A DNA stretch of 36,459 bases from Myxococcales bacterium (lineage in GTDB: Bacteria > Myxococcota_A > Bradymonadia > Bradymonadales > GCA-2716585). Below are positions 24,574 through 34,700 of this stretch, piece after piece. The stretch is taken from the NCBI GenBank assembly GCA_002716585.1, contig PBBL01000036.1, forward strand, positions 1 to 36,459. The letters are read 5' to 3'. Positions within the stretch are counted from its first letter, which is position 1, and every line of letters begins with the position of its first letter. Below the pieces are notes generated by a model that did not search any database, was not told the origin of the DNA, and saw only the letters and a program-made list of their open reading frames with translations. Both the position numbers and the translations under genes were made by a program.

Positions 24574-25075
24574 CCATTGGGGGGTTGTCCGTGTCTTCGT
24601 CGTGTTGACGCCGCCGGGCGTCCTTCACGACAGGGGCGCGTTTCAGCCACTCGGGCAGCTCTCGCCCGAGGATGCGCTCGACCGCTCCATCGAACCACAC
24701 GATGATGGGCTCCCACGCCGGGTCACGATCCGTCGTGGCTCGGGACAGCTCGCAGATCGCCTCTGCCCCATCGCAGCGAAGGACGAGGAAGCGGCGGCTC
24801 GGGCCGGGTCCGAATGGCTCGAGTGGGAGGTCCGGCACGCCCCGGTCCGCGAGGCGGCGAAAGAGCTTCGCGGCGGAGCCCGGATGCACCCGGGCGGTCC
24901 ACTCGGTGACGACGTCCTGCCGCGTGAGGGTCAGGTGTAGGCTTCCGTCGGCGTGCACGCGAAGGGCCACGGCTCCGTCGAGAGAGTCCGGCGCGTGCGC
25001 CTGGCCGATCTCGTGCTCGACGGAGAGACCGGGGTTGGAGGTGCGCAGGAGGTTCGGCCAGTCGGGGGAGGTCAT
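24563..25075 (-). CDS. Unknown protein, last gene of a four-gene operon
   Basis: A 170-aa cytosolic protein without signal peptide or membrane segment. The frame extends upstream, but the ATG at 25075 lies only 5 nt after the stop of the preceding gene (25081), and coding quality starts there ([17 protein letters not shown]). Visible features are [29 protein letters not shown] (about 34-62, a beta-meander) and LLLxxx-free acidic/aromatic stretches, with a charged, disordered-looking C-terminus ([14 protein letters not shown]). No family is recognised. The size and the tight spacing would fit an accessory or immunity-type partner of the larger neighbour, but that is only a guess. Confidence 0.75.
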   Translation of the reverse strand: MTSPDWPNLLRTSNPGLSVEHEIGQAHAPDSLDGAVALRVHADGSLHLTLTRQDVVTEWTARVHPGSAAKLFRRLADRGVPDLPLEPFGPGPSRRFLVLRCDGAEAICELSRATTDRDPAWEPIIVWFDGAVERILGRELPEWLKRAPVVKDARRRQHDEDTDNPPMVGV

Positions 25076-25080
25076 GGCGC

Positions 25081-26352
25081 TCACTTCGTGGCAGGGAGCG
25101 CAGCTCGTGGGCCGCGACGGACGGAACCCCCAGCGGGAATCCAGGTCCTGGCGCTCGCGCCAACCGCGCGGTCCAGCGGGTCGCGGTCGCGCTGCGAGAA
25201 CCACGACCGACAGGGGTGCGCAGCCCCGCCCATGTCGGCGTCGTGAGGAACGAGCCAGTTGTCGGACGCGTGGGCCCAGAGGTCGTCGAGATGGCGGTGT
25301 CGATCGGCGAGCTCGCGTTCGGCGTCGAGGAACGCCTCGGCCGGCGGAAGTTGCTTGCCGAGCCTCGCCGCAAGCGCGCTCGCCTCGGTGGCGGTGAGGC
25401 GACGCGCGGCCCGCCGCGCGTCGCCTTCGCTCACTCCCACGGCCTCTTCGTCCAACGGCAGGCGCTGCCAGGCGCGCAGCTGCCAGGTCCGAAGGGGGTG
25501 GAGGGAGAGCCAGCCCGAGCCGACGAACACCGCGACACAGCACTCCACGGGATCCAGCCAGAGCTCGCCCGGCGTAGCCGATGTCGGGGGCTGGGGACCG
25601 AGGTGGGCGAGCGTGCCGGCCCACCGGCCGTCCGGCACGGCCACCGATACCTCCCGTGCGAGAAGGTGCGGCCAGAGCAGGGACTCGAGGCCGCACCCCG
25701 CGTCCAGCAGCGCGGGCCCCATGGCGTGGGCGGCACGGGGCTCGTCGGCCAGCCACGCCCGATACGTGCGCGCCAGCTGCGCGGCGCCCTCAGCGGAGCC
25801 CGTGTGGTAGGGCAGCGCGAGGATGAGATCGCGGGCGCCCGAGAGGATCTCGGCCACGCGATCTGGACGAAGGGGCGTGAGCGAGCTCCACCTGTGCAGC
25901 ACGAGTGCGCCCGTGGGCGCTGCCGCCCGCCAGTAGCGCGGACCCTGGTACGACAGCGTGTGGCCGGACCCGGCGTGGGCGAGCGCCTCGAGGTCGGCGA
26001 TGGCGCTGGTCTTCGCGGAGTTCGTGCGAGGTCCAGGCCATGTGACGACCGGGACCAGCGACGCGTCTTCCGGGAGCAGGTAGCGGCTCACGACGAAGGC
26101 CGGACCGTCGGAACAGCGAAGGGTGACGACGTGCCGAGGCCCGATCGTGAGGTCCAGCTCCTGGACCTGACCCAGGGTCGCCTCGAGGCCACAGGGATCG
26201 GGCGTCGAGGACACGAGCCAGGGTCCGAGCAGGTACTCCATGTGGGCGTGCTCCGCGCCAGCCTCAAGCAGAGCGGCGCGGACGGCCGTGGAGGAGCTGC
26301 CGGAGTCGATCTGGCGCGCGATGGAGGCGAGCGTCGGCGGGAGGTGCTGCAT
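25081..26352 (-). CDS. Unknown 423-aa protein, third gene of the four-gene operon
   Basis: Starts at the ATG at 26352, 11 nt after the stop of the preceding gene; the longer open frame upstream overlaps that gene and is not coding. There is no signal peptide. The N-terminal 150 residues (LASIARQIDSGSSSTAVRAALLEAG, MEYLLGPWLV, PRHVVTLRCSDGPAFVVSRYLLPED) look alpha/beta. The middle contains TYRAWLADEPRAAHAMGPALLDAG. A beta-rich part follows, GELWLDPVECCVAVFVGSGWLSLHPLRTW, and then a helical segment rich in Ala/Arg. The end carries a Cys/His/Asp-rich piece (HDADMGGAAHPCRSWFSQRD). No catalytic motif or known domain stands out. No ribosome binding site is visible, so translation probably depends on coupling to the gene before it. 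Confidence 0.8.
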   Translation of the reverse strand: MQHLPPTLASIARQIDSGSSSTAVRAALLEAGAEHAHMEYLLGPWLVSSTPDPCGLEATLGQVQELDLTIGPRHVVTLRCSDGPAFVVSRYLLPEDASLVPVVTWPGPRTNSAKTSAIADLEALAHAGSGHTLSYQGPRYWRAAAPTGALVLHRWSSLTPLRPDRVAEILSGARDLILALPYHTGSAEGAAQLARTYRAWLADEPRAAHAMGPALLDAGCGLESLLWPHLLAREVSVAVPDGRWAGTLAHLGPQPPTSATPGELWLDPVECCVAVFVGSGWLSLHPLRTWQLRAWQRLPLDEEAVGVSEGDARRAARRLTATEASALAARLGKQLPPAEAFLDAERELADRHRHLDDLWAHASDNWLVPHDADMGGAAHPCRSWFSQRDRDPLDRAVGASARTWIPAGGSVRRGPRAALPATK

Positions 26353-26363
26353 GGAGGGGTCTT

Positions 26364-27002
26364 CTACTCGGGTTCTTCGGCCTGGCCCCCGGACGGCGCA
26401 TCGGTGACCCCCATGCGCTGCTCCAGCTCCCGGAGGAGGCGGCGGGTTCGAGACATGCGCTGCTGGAGAGCGGACGGGTGATGGCGACGAAGCTCGGTCC
26501 TCCAGCCGGTGACGACCAGCCGACCAGCGGGGCGAGCGACGCGCCAGTGGCCGTAGCCGCGATCCATGAAGCGGTGCCACCACCCGGCCGCTGCCAGCCG
26601 CTCCACCTGCTCGATCGCGGAAGGCACGGCCCCCGGTTCCAGAGGTTGCTCGTCGAAGAGCGGCTTCGCGAGGCGACTCCCGTCCAGCCCACGATAGCGG
26701 ACGAGCAAGAACTCGTGATCCGGGAGCGTCGTCCGGAGCATGGGCTCGGGCACGAGCTGCACTCCGAGCGGGGCGATCTCGCGCAGTGCGGTCTGGACGC
26801 GGTCCACGAAGTCCGACCCGACCGAGGCCGAGATCAGGCGCCAGTTCTCGACGCTCGGCCCGTCGAACGGGTCGCCGCCGGTGGCCTCAACCAGCGCGCC
26901 GTACGCATCGCCGAGCTTCGACGGCTCGGCGGCGGCGCGATCGATGAACTCCTGCAGCAGGCGTGGCGGGCTCGCGGACTCGGGCATGGGACCGTCCGGC
27001 AT
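26364..27002 (-). CDS. Unknown 212-aa protein, second gene of the four-gene operon
   Basis: The ATG at 27002 overlaps the TGA of the small gene before it (TGATG), and GGAG lies 8 nt upstream; a GTG one codon earlier (27005) is the alternative. There is no export signal. The N-terminal half is helical (LLQEFIDRAAAEPSKLGDAYGALVEATGG, VENWRLISASVGSDFVDRVQTALREIA). A beta part follows (EFLLVRYRGLDGSRLAKPLFDEQ), then AAAGWWHRFMDRGYGHWRVARPAGRLVVTGWRTELRRHHP, rich in Trp, Arg and His, and a basic helix (RMSRTRRLLRELEQR) near the end. Basic and aromatic content could suit nucleic-acid or protein binding, but no family is recognised. Confidence 0.8.
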   Translation of the reverse strand: MPDGPMPESASPPRLLQEFIDRAAAEPSKLGDAYGALVEATGGDPFDGPSVENWRLISASVGSDFVDRVQTALREIAPLGVQLVPEPMLRTTLPDHEFLLVRYRGLDGSRLAKPLFDEQPLEPGAVPSAIEQVERLAAAGWWHRFMDRGYGHWRVARPAGRLVVTGWRTELRRHHPSALQQRMSRTRRLLRELEQRMGVTDAPSGGQAEEPE

Positions 27003-27172
27003 CACTCGCTCTCCGTGGACGCGGTGTCGTTGTCGGGGACGTGCTCCCTGGACCCGCGTTGGCTGCGATTGACGATGGGTGTGTCTCCTGAACTGACGCG
27101 CGAGGAGAGTTGAAAAAGAGCGCCTTCATCGGTATGGATGGATACCCCAAAATCCCAAGGAAGAACACTCAT
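27002..27172 (-). CDS. 56-aa small protein, first gene of the unknown operon
   Basis: A short frame below the usual ORF cut-off. The ATG at 27172-27170 is preceded by AAGGGG with 6 nt spacing. The frame runs 57 codons to a TGA at 27004-27002, which shares its last base with the ATG of the next gene (TGATG). The peptide opens MSVLPWDFGVSIHTDEGALF and continues QLSSRVSSGDTPIV. The second half is polar and probably disordered (SREHVPDNDTASTESE). It has no signal peptide, no membrane segment and no known motif. Strong ribosome binding plus stop/start coupling makes it a likely real gene. It could be a coupling leader peptide, a small regulator or a subunit of whatever the operon builds. Confidence 0.6.
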   Translation of the reverse strand: MSVLPWDFGVSIHTDEGALFQLSSRVSSGDTPIVNRSQRGSREHVPDNDTASTESE

Positions 27173-27494
27173 ATCTTACCCCTTCTCACACTGAACCAAC
27201 CCTAAGCACGGCCAAAACACAAACAACCCCCAACCATACAATTAAATCAAACACCTATGGGCGCAAGGCGTTCTTCGTCACCGCAGCCCAGAGACAGCGC
27301 CGGGGGGTCGTCAGCGCGCCCCTCCCCTGCCCGCTCCAGGCGCACCGTCGCGTCGCGCCTGGCCCGGAACGACGCTTGTTTGTGCTTGGGGAAGGGGCCG
27401 AGGCCCACATCAGCGACACGATCATTACCCACACCCAACCTCAAGTGTCCGACCTGTTGAGTATAAGGAGTGGTCCTCCACCTCATCGTCGTCG
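27173..27494. other. Intergenic region, AT-richer promoter side and GC-rich hairpin side
   Basis: This 322-nt gap separates the metalloprotease stop from the small gene, both on the minus strand. The part nearest the small gene (27173-27256) is clearly richer in A+T than its surroundings and probably holds the operon promoter, but no good -35/-10 pair was found. The rest is GC-rich, contains the hairpin at 27336-27362, and shows no credible gene. A TTG-initiated 83-codon minus frame starting at 27498 has no ribosome binding site and shadow-like composition. Confidence 0.55.
27336..27362 (-). terminator. Perfect 8-bp stem-loop downstream of the metalloprotease gene
   Basis: CCAGGCGC (27336-27343) pairs perfectly with GCGCCTGG (27355-27362) around an 11-nt loop, 133 nt past the protease stop on the minus strand. 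No T-run follows, so it is only a possible terminator or RNA structure. Confidence 0.35.
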
Positions 27495-28712
27495 TCAATT
27501 CACAGAGATCACTTTGATGTCATCAAATGCGATGGGGGTTGACTGTGGGTTGCTCAGCCTAAACAGGAGGCGGGTGGCTCTGGGGGGGACCGCAAGACGC
27601 GTGGAGGCCATGCTGCTGGTCTGGGCATCCAAAACCGACGATGACGCGTCTACACGGCGTCCTCGAGCGTCCACAAAATCCCATCGGAGGTTTGGGGGGG
27701 CTTGCCCATCAAAGCGGACACCCACAGAGAGCGTGCGACTGCCGCTGACCTGGACCTCGTAGCGCTGGAGGCTGGCCATAGGGGTGTCGCCGCGTTTGCC
27801 AGGGATGACCGGCTGCACAAGGGGACTCTGGAAGGTGCGCTGTAGGGTGAGGGAGATGGGCTCCTGGCAGCGTCCTAGACCACGCTCGTCTACCACCTTG
27901 GCCCATACCCTGGCGACCTTGGGCGCACGCCGCTTCAGCTCAGCGGTGAGGGCTTTGGCCAGGGCCCTCACCTCGTGGGTGTGGGAAGGCGCGACCTTGG
28001 CGAGCGCTGTCAGGAGGATCCCATGGGCCTCCGCACCGTGCCTGGTCACCACGTCCCAGAGGGCACCGCTCAGGACGCTGGCGTCGGCGTGGGGGCGGCC
28101 TGAGAAGGCCTCGGGGCACCGGGCCCCGCGCCCACGCACCGAGCGGGCAGGGGTGCCCGGTCGCGCAGACGCCCGGTACAGCACCGGTGAGCGCGAGCGG
28201 GAAGCGGTGATGAAGTCCGCGAGGGCCTCCTCAATGACCCCAGACTCACGGGTCGCTATGATGACCCCGGGCTCGTCCTTGCTCACCCTGGTCGCCCAGG
28301 CGGGCTCGGGGGCGCCGCGGCTTCTGAGCCATATGTGGACCAGCTCGTGGAGCAGCGCCTCAGGGTCTTCGCTGGTGCTTCCTGGTCCCGGCGCCTCAAG
28401 CAGCAGCGCAGGAACGCCAGCCCAACGCTCGCCGAGCCCGTGGGCAGCGGCGTCGGCCACAGAGACCGCCCGGTCGGTGGCGCCCTCCCCCGAGAGGGCG
28501 CCCACCGCCACCACAGGCACAGGACCAGCTGGCGTCAGCCCATGCGCGCTCATAAAGCGCAAAGCAGCTTCGGCGCGGGCCGCCAACGCCACGGAGGCGG
28601 CGTCATCGGCAAGCTCGCAGACCCGTGGACCCACCCTTGCTGGGGGGGCAGGTGGCGCCGAACTCCCCATGCACACGAGCACAATGATGTGCGCTGCGAG
28701 GCTGCCATTCAT
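27495..28712 (-). CDS. Exported HExxH metalloprotease with C-terminal beta domain
   Basis: A 405-aa predicted zinc protease, starting at the ATG at 28712 (AGGA 9 nt upstream). A hydrophobic N-terminus (SLAAHIIVLVCMGSSAPPAPPA) is a probable signal peptide. The zinc motif is LLHELVHIW, His122-Glu123-x-x-His126. About 35 residues on, IEEALADF offers Glu161/162 as third ligand, a gluzincin-like arrangement. After the catalytic part, residues about 290-405 form a beta-sandwich-like domain (YEVQVSGSRTLSVGVRFDGQ, RWDFVDARGRRVDA, TRLLFRLSN, AFDDIKVISV) resembling carbohydrate- or protein-binding modules. The gene begins 11 nt after the stop of the giant surface protein on the same strand, so they should be co-transcribed. 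A role in processing, releasing or activating that protein is a reasonable inference. The substrate is unknown. Confidence 0.85.
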   Translation of the reverse strand: MNGSLAAHIIVLVCMGSSAPPAPPARVGPRVCELADDAASVALAARAEAALRFMSAHGLTPAGPVPVVAVGALSGEGATDRAVSVADAAAHGLGERWAGVPALLLEAPGPGSTSEDPEALLHELVHIWLRSRGAPEPAWATRVSKDEPGVIIATRESGVIEEALADFITASRSRSPVLYRASARPGTPARSVRGRGARCPEAFSGRPHADASVLSGALWDVVTRHGAEAHGILLTALAKVAPSHTHEVRALAKALTAELKRRAPKVARVWAKVVDERGLGRCQEPISLTLQRTFQSPLVQPVIPGKRGDTPMASLQRYEVQVSGSRTLSVGVRFDGQAPPNLRWDFVDARGRRVDASSSVLDAQTSSMASTRLAVPPRATRLLFRLSNPQSTPIAFDDIKVISVN

Positions 28713-28723
28713 GGGGTGAGGTC

Positions 28724-31700
28724 CTATTGGGGAGTGTACGACCAATACTTGCGCCCGCTGAGCCCATCCGTCGCCGAGAAGTAGAGTTTCTGCTGTGAGG
28801 CGCTCCAGTAGAGGTCCCTTGGGTAGGAGCCAGCGGGCCCCGGCGCAAGGTCAATCGCGACGTGGGTGCCGTCGGGCGTACCATCGGTCACCCACAGCTC
28901 GACGCCTTCACCAGGCGTGTACGCCGAGAAGAAGGCGTAGGTTCCTCCAGCCACGAGATCCTCTATCGGCTGGAAGTTTATGGGGTAGCCAAAGTCGGTC
29001 AGCTGGATGGTCCCCCCTGGATCGCCAGTGGTCGCAAAGACGTTGGTCCCCTCACCGTCCTCTTGTCCGACAAAGAAGGCCATGTTGCCACCAGGGTCTC
29101 CAGCGACCAGGATTTTTGAAAAGGTCACCACACCCGTCCGGGGATCAAACGGATCGGAGATGGTGCCTGCGCTGCCTGGGTTGATCTCGTCAGTCATCCT
29201 CGTGCCAAAGGAGGTTCCATCGCTGACGTAGAGCTCCTCACCTGTGGCTTCTGTGGTTGCGGTGAAGAAGATACGATCTCCAACCAGCACAAACGCGCGT
29301 GGTGTGCTGCCTCTAGAGAACGAGTTGTCCTCGTTGATGGTGTTGATGTCTTTCAGCAATACCGTCCCATCAGCGGTGCCATCCGAAAGCCACAACTCGG
29401 CCCCCTCTTCCTCCGTTCTCGCATTGAACAACACCGCGCCGTTGAGCACAGGGCTAAACTCCTGTGGTTGGGAGCTATTGGTACCAGGGTTTATGTCCTT
29501 GAGCAGCGCCGTACCATCAATCGTGCCATCAGAGGACCAAAGCTCGCAATTCGAAGAGATGAACACGGGCACGTCATCGCATCCTTGAAAGAGTGTCTGC
29601 GTGGTATCCAGGTGCCTAAAGCTGTTGACTGCATTTGTCTGCACAACCACCGTGCCATCAGCGGTCCCATCGGTCACGATGGCCTCACTTGGATAGCCAG
29701 TGAAGAAGGTCAAACCATCACCGCGGCTCTCGCTGAAGAAGTTGGTAACACCAACACCGCTGCAGCTCTGGCCGGAACACCCCCCCCCAAAGGACGGTGG
29801 GTCCGCGTGCAACTCCACTGGGGCTCCCTCACCAAGCGCCCATACACGACTCCAGTCTGGAAAGGGGGCTTCTTGCGTCCTCACCAGGAGCGTGTCACCC
29901 AACCTGCCCATGGCAACCCCGCTGGTGTTGTGGGGCAGGAGCTGTTGGGTGGTGCCCTGGTCGGTCCCGTCGGTCCTCCAAATCTGGATCTCACCACCAG
30001 GCACGTCCACGACGTAGTTGGTGATCTCACCCATGGTGGTCACCAAGGGGCCCACCGCCTCCCTGAAGACCGAGTTGTTGAGGTTCTTGAAGAGCTGGGT
30101 GCCTGCCTCGGTGCCATCGGTCGAGAACAACTCACCATCCATGCTGAATGCGCGCTCACCGAAGTTGTCCTCCTGGCTGAGGTCCGTCTTGCCAGAGAAC
30201 ACCACCATGTCATTGAGGCGACTTATGAGAGGTTGCTCCTGGCGCATCAGGTCATCGTCGCTGGCTGGTGCAATGTCGCTGAGATTGATGTTGAGGCTGC
30301 GGGTCCCCACATTGGTGCCATCGGAGGTCCACAGCTCGGTGCCAGCGTCACCAAAGTACATCGCCCCGAAGTAGACCTTGCCATTGGCAGCCACGATGCC
30401 ATCGGTGATCTCTGCGCCACTCAACGAGGTGGTGCCTTCAGGTGTGCCGTCGCTCTTCCACAATACGAAGGGGTCCGAATCGAAGCGCACGCGACGGGCC
30501 GCAAAGAAGGAGGTGTTCCCAATGCGAACCACCGGCCTGCGCGGGGCAATCTCCCCAATCTCGTAACCTTCTATGAGGAGCGTGGCGTTCAGCTCACTGT
30601 CGAGCACATAGATGTTCGTCGAGTTGCCCTGCGTGCCGGACACAAAGATGCGGTCGTCCTCAGCGATGAACCACTCGCGCAGGACAATTCCCGTTGGGTT
30701 TTCAAAGATGGTGGTGCCTTCGCTGGTGCCATCGGTCACCTGGAGTCGAGATTCAAGCCTGAGAGGGTCCATTCTGTCCATGAAGACCGCACCACCCATA
30801 CCGGGTACAGGGCCGTATGTCAGGATGTTGCTGCTGACCAACGGCGCGGACGAACCCGTGAGAGGTCTGGCCTGGATCTCTCTAAAGGCTGAACCACGAT
30901 TCACCGGCCTGGAGTAGATGAGGTGGTCGCCCGTGTCGACCAGCAAATCCCCTGCGCCTTGAAAGTCTCGACCGAAAAATTCCAACTCTTCACCAACCGG
31001 CATCGTGCCTGGGGCAGTTCCATCGGTCACCCACAGCCGATCTGTGAATGGGCTGTCGGTCTCGGCGGAGGAGAAATACACCCTACCTTGCCCCGCGTGG
31101 AGGTTGGAGATCTGCCAGGCGGTCGCGATGCGGAAGGTGCCTTCCCGTGTACCATCGGTGCGCCAAAGTGTGTTGGTGCCGGTCGAGGTGCTGTCAGGCG
31201 ACCACTCGTAGGCCGCGAAGATCAGGATGTCATCTCCCAGGAGTGCCCGGTCGAACTGCCTATCTTTGATGCTGCCGTAGTCAAAGGGTGCGAGGTCCTG
31301 GTTATCAAAGATCGTAACGCGCGTGTTGCGGTTGATGTCCACGAGCTCAAAGGTCCCCGCCAGGGTCCCATCGGTCACCCATGGCTCGCGCCCTTTGGAG
31401 AAGCGGTTGTGCTCACTGGCCACAAAGATGAGCTTGTCCCCGAGCTTGGTGAAGCCAAAGGGCTTCGAGCCATCGGTGATGAAGCCGCCCTGTCCAATAT
31501 CCAGCCTTTGCACCACACAAGGCTCACACGCGCCACCACAATCGATGTCCTCTTCATCTCCGTTCAGGATCCTGTCCTCACAGGAGGCCATGGCGCACAT
31601 GCCACCGTCACACACAAGTGAGGTGCAGTCGGCGCCCGCTTCACAGCCTTGCCCGGTGTTGCAGGACGGGCAGGCACCACCGCAGTCCACATCGGTCTCG

Positions 31701-34700
31701 TTTTGGTTCTGGACCTCATCGTCGCAGGTGGGGGGGGCACACTGCCCACCCTCGCACTTGCCGCTCTGGCAGTCTCCTTCAACGGCGCAGTTCTCGCCGT
31801 CGGCGCATCCCGCAGCGCAGATACCACCGCAGTCGACGTCGGTCTCGGTGCCGCTGAGGACATTGTCGCCGCAGTGAGCCTCGGAGCACACGCCGCTGAT
31901 GCAGGCTTGTGAGGCGCAATCGCTGTTTGCGTTGCAGAGATCGCCCGCAAGACAGCGCTCCGCACAAGCGCTGCCACCGCAGTCAATGTCGCCTTCGTCG
32001 CTGTTGCGGGTTCCATCATCGCAGGTCGCCGCGACGCAGGTCAGCGTGTCCTCATCACACGAGAGGCTCTCGCAGTCCAGACTGCTCCTGCAGTCCTCCC
32101 CTTCATCGCAACCGGGGCAGCTGCCGCCGCAGTCGACGTCACTCTCCGAGCCGTTCTGCAGCCCATCGTCGCAGGCCGCCGCCTGGCAAACCCCACTGTC
32201 TCCGCAGATCTCGGAGAGGCAGTCGCCGTTGACCAGGCAGACGCGCCCCGCCACACAGGGGTTGCACGCCCCGCCACAGTCCACATCGGTTTCGCTCCCG
32301 GTCTGGCTTCGGTCGGCACAGTCCGAGTCCGCGCATGTGCCCTCGAAGCAGATCCTTGAGTCGCAATCAACATCCCGACGACACATTTGACCCAGTTCAC
32401 ACTTCGCTTCGCAAAGCCCGCCGCAGTCGACGTCGCCTTCGAAGGGCCCCGTCCACCCGTCGTTGCAGGTTGGGCGCGCGCACACCCCAACGTCGGGGTT
32501 GCAGCCAAGGCCAATGGCGCAATCCCTGTGGCTGTTGCAGGTTTGGCCCACCTGGCAGCGGTCTTCACATGAGCCACCACAATCAACATCGCCCTCACCC
32601 TCATCTTTGACCTCGTTGAGACAGGCCAGCTGATAACAGATGTTGAGCTCGGGGTCACAGATCGGCGCCGACGCCATGCAGTCGCTGGCGTCGTTGCACC
32701 TCTTGCCCGGGGCGCAGCGATCGCACGGGGTGTCTCCACCACAATCGAGGTCGGTCTCACCACCATCCACGGTCAGGTTGGTGCACTGCTCGGTCACACA
32801 GGAGAAGGCGGAGGCAATACCAGACTCACACTGGGCAGGATCGGTGCACGGCGAGCCGAGGGGGCAGAGGTTTCCGCAGAAGTCACCACAATCGATGCCA
32901 CACTCCCCAGGAGACACCTGGTTGTCCAAACAAGGGTCGCTCACACACACCCCCAGGTTGCTCGGCGTGCCTCGGGTCTCGACGTAGCATGCCTGGCTCT
33001 CGCAGTCGGTGGGCACGAGGCAACCCTTGTTGAGCGTGCACGGCGCGCACCTCGAACCGCCACAATCGGTGGCGGTCTCGGTGCCAGAGAGCACCCCGTC
33101 AAGGCAATGGTTTTCGCCACACACCGTCCCTGTGCAGTACAGACCGTCAGCACAATCGCTGTTGATGTTGCAGGCCACTCCAGCGCCGCAACCGGTGGCG
33201 CAATCACCGCCACAGTCAACACCCAGCTCGTTGGGGTCCTTCACACCGTTGGCGCACGTGGCCTTGCAGTAGCCAAGACCAGCCTCAGAAAACTCCCAGG
33301 TGCGCCTGAAGAAGGAGAAGGCCTTGGTGTAGAGCTCGAAGGGCCCAACGTCAAAACCCAAAGACTGCCCGGCCCTACCAGCGTAGCTGGAGCCAGGGAA
33401 CTGGAGACGGCCGCCAAACTGGATCCCAACGCTGCCGCCGAGGTCAAGGGCAACCTCCGCGTCAGGGCGCGAGGTCGTGACGGCGTTCTCACAGGTGGAG
33501 GTGTAGCTCGCCTTGGCCTGAAGGGACCCCCTCAAACCCATGTTTACACCAACGGCGTCGTAGGCGTATGCGTTGACGCGCGGGATGAGTCCACAAGCGA
33601 TCCCGGCCTCACCTGCACCCTCCACGGTCACGTCGCTGCTCGACACCCTTCTAAAGCGAGGGGTCGTGATGGATGAGTCGCCGCCTTTGGTGTAGGTCGC
33701 GCGGAACTTGAAGGTCCTGGCGGTTCGGTTGTCGACATCGGCCTCGAGCGAAGCCTTGAACTCGAAGCCACACTCCAGATCGAGCTGGAAGGTCTGGGTG
33801 AAGACCACTGGGACGGGGCCAGCCAGAATCCACTGGCTGGAAGGCTTGCTCAACCAAAGGGTCTTCTTCCACCCGCCAGCGGGCTTGGCCTCGGGGTTGC
33901 CAAGGGACTCGACCTTGTAGGCCTTCAAGGCGCGCTCGGCAAAGGCACCGCCCTCGTTCAGCAAGGTCTCGAGTTCACTTCCAGACCCCCCCCCCGCCGA
34001 GGTGAGGGCAGCCTCCAGAAGGAGATCGAGCTCCAGATAGCTGTCGAAGTAGGCGTCAATGTCCATCCAGATCTTGAAAGGCGGTTGGCTGGGGCTCAGC
34101 AGGTTCGGCACCACCACGCCAACCGAGGTTCGCGGGCTGAAGGCCATCCCACCCGAGATCTGACCTTCGCCAGTGAGAGAGAACTCCACATCAGAGTCCC
34201 TCCCCCTGTGGGCGTACCTGAAAACGAACATGGGGCCCTCAGGGACATCGAGGCCAATCCGTTTGCTCAGAGACAAGCTGCCCTTGAAGTGGCTCGGCAC
34301 AATGGCCTCGATGATGTTGATAACCGCGTTAACCGCAGCTTTAACAAAGTTCACCACCGCCTTGACGACCTTCTTGACGAAACCCCACAAGGGTACCCCC
34401 TCAGGTGACTCGGGGGATCCCAGCGTATCAATGCCAGGGAGGTTGCTGTCGTCGCGCAGCGCCAGGGGAAGCTCGCCGCCAATGAGACCCACGTCGACGT
34501 AGAGGTTCTCTGCTGCCCATGTGTGGTCAAACTCGTCCCACTCGACAACGCGTGCGTTGGCAGGGTCGAAGGCCATCTGAAGCTCGCCGTGGATGGCTTC
34601 CTCCAAGGCAGCGGTCCTGGTCCTGACGACGATCTCGTCACCGACCCGCTCAATCTCGCTGACCTTGCGCAAGAATCCAAAGCCATTCTTGCCTGGCGAG

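Noticed and set aside
27247..27498. 83-codon minus-strand frame starting with TTG that overlaps the metalloprotease stop
   Set aside because: No ribosome binding site, Arg-rich shadow-like composition and a stem-loop inside; not supported as a gene.
29468..30892. 474-codon plus-strand open frame opposite the giant protein
   Set aside because: Antisense to well-defined DGTxxGT repeats; no recognisable domain.
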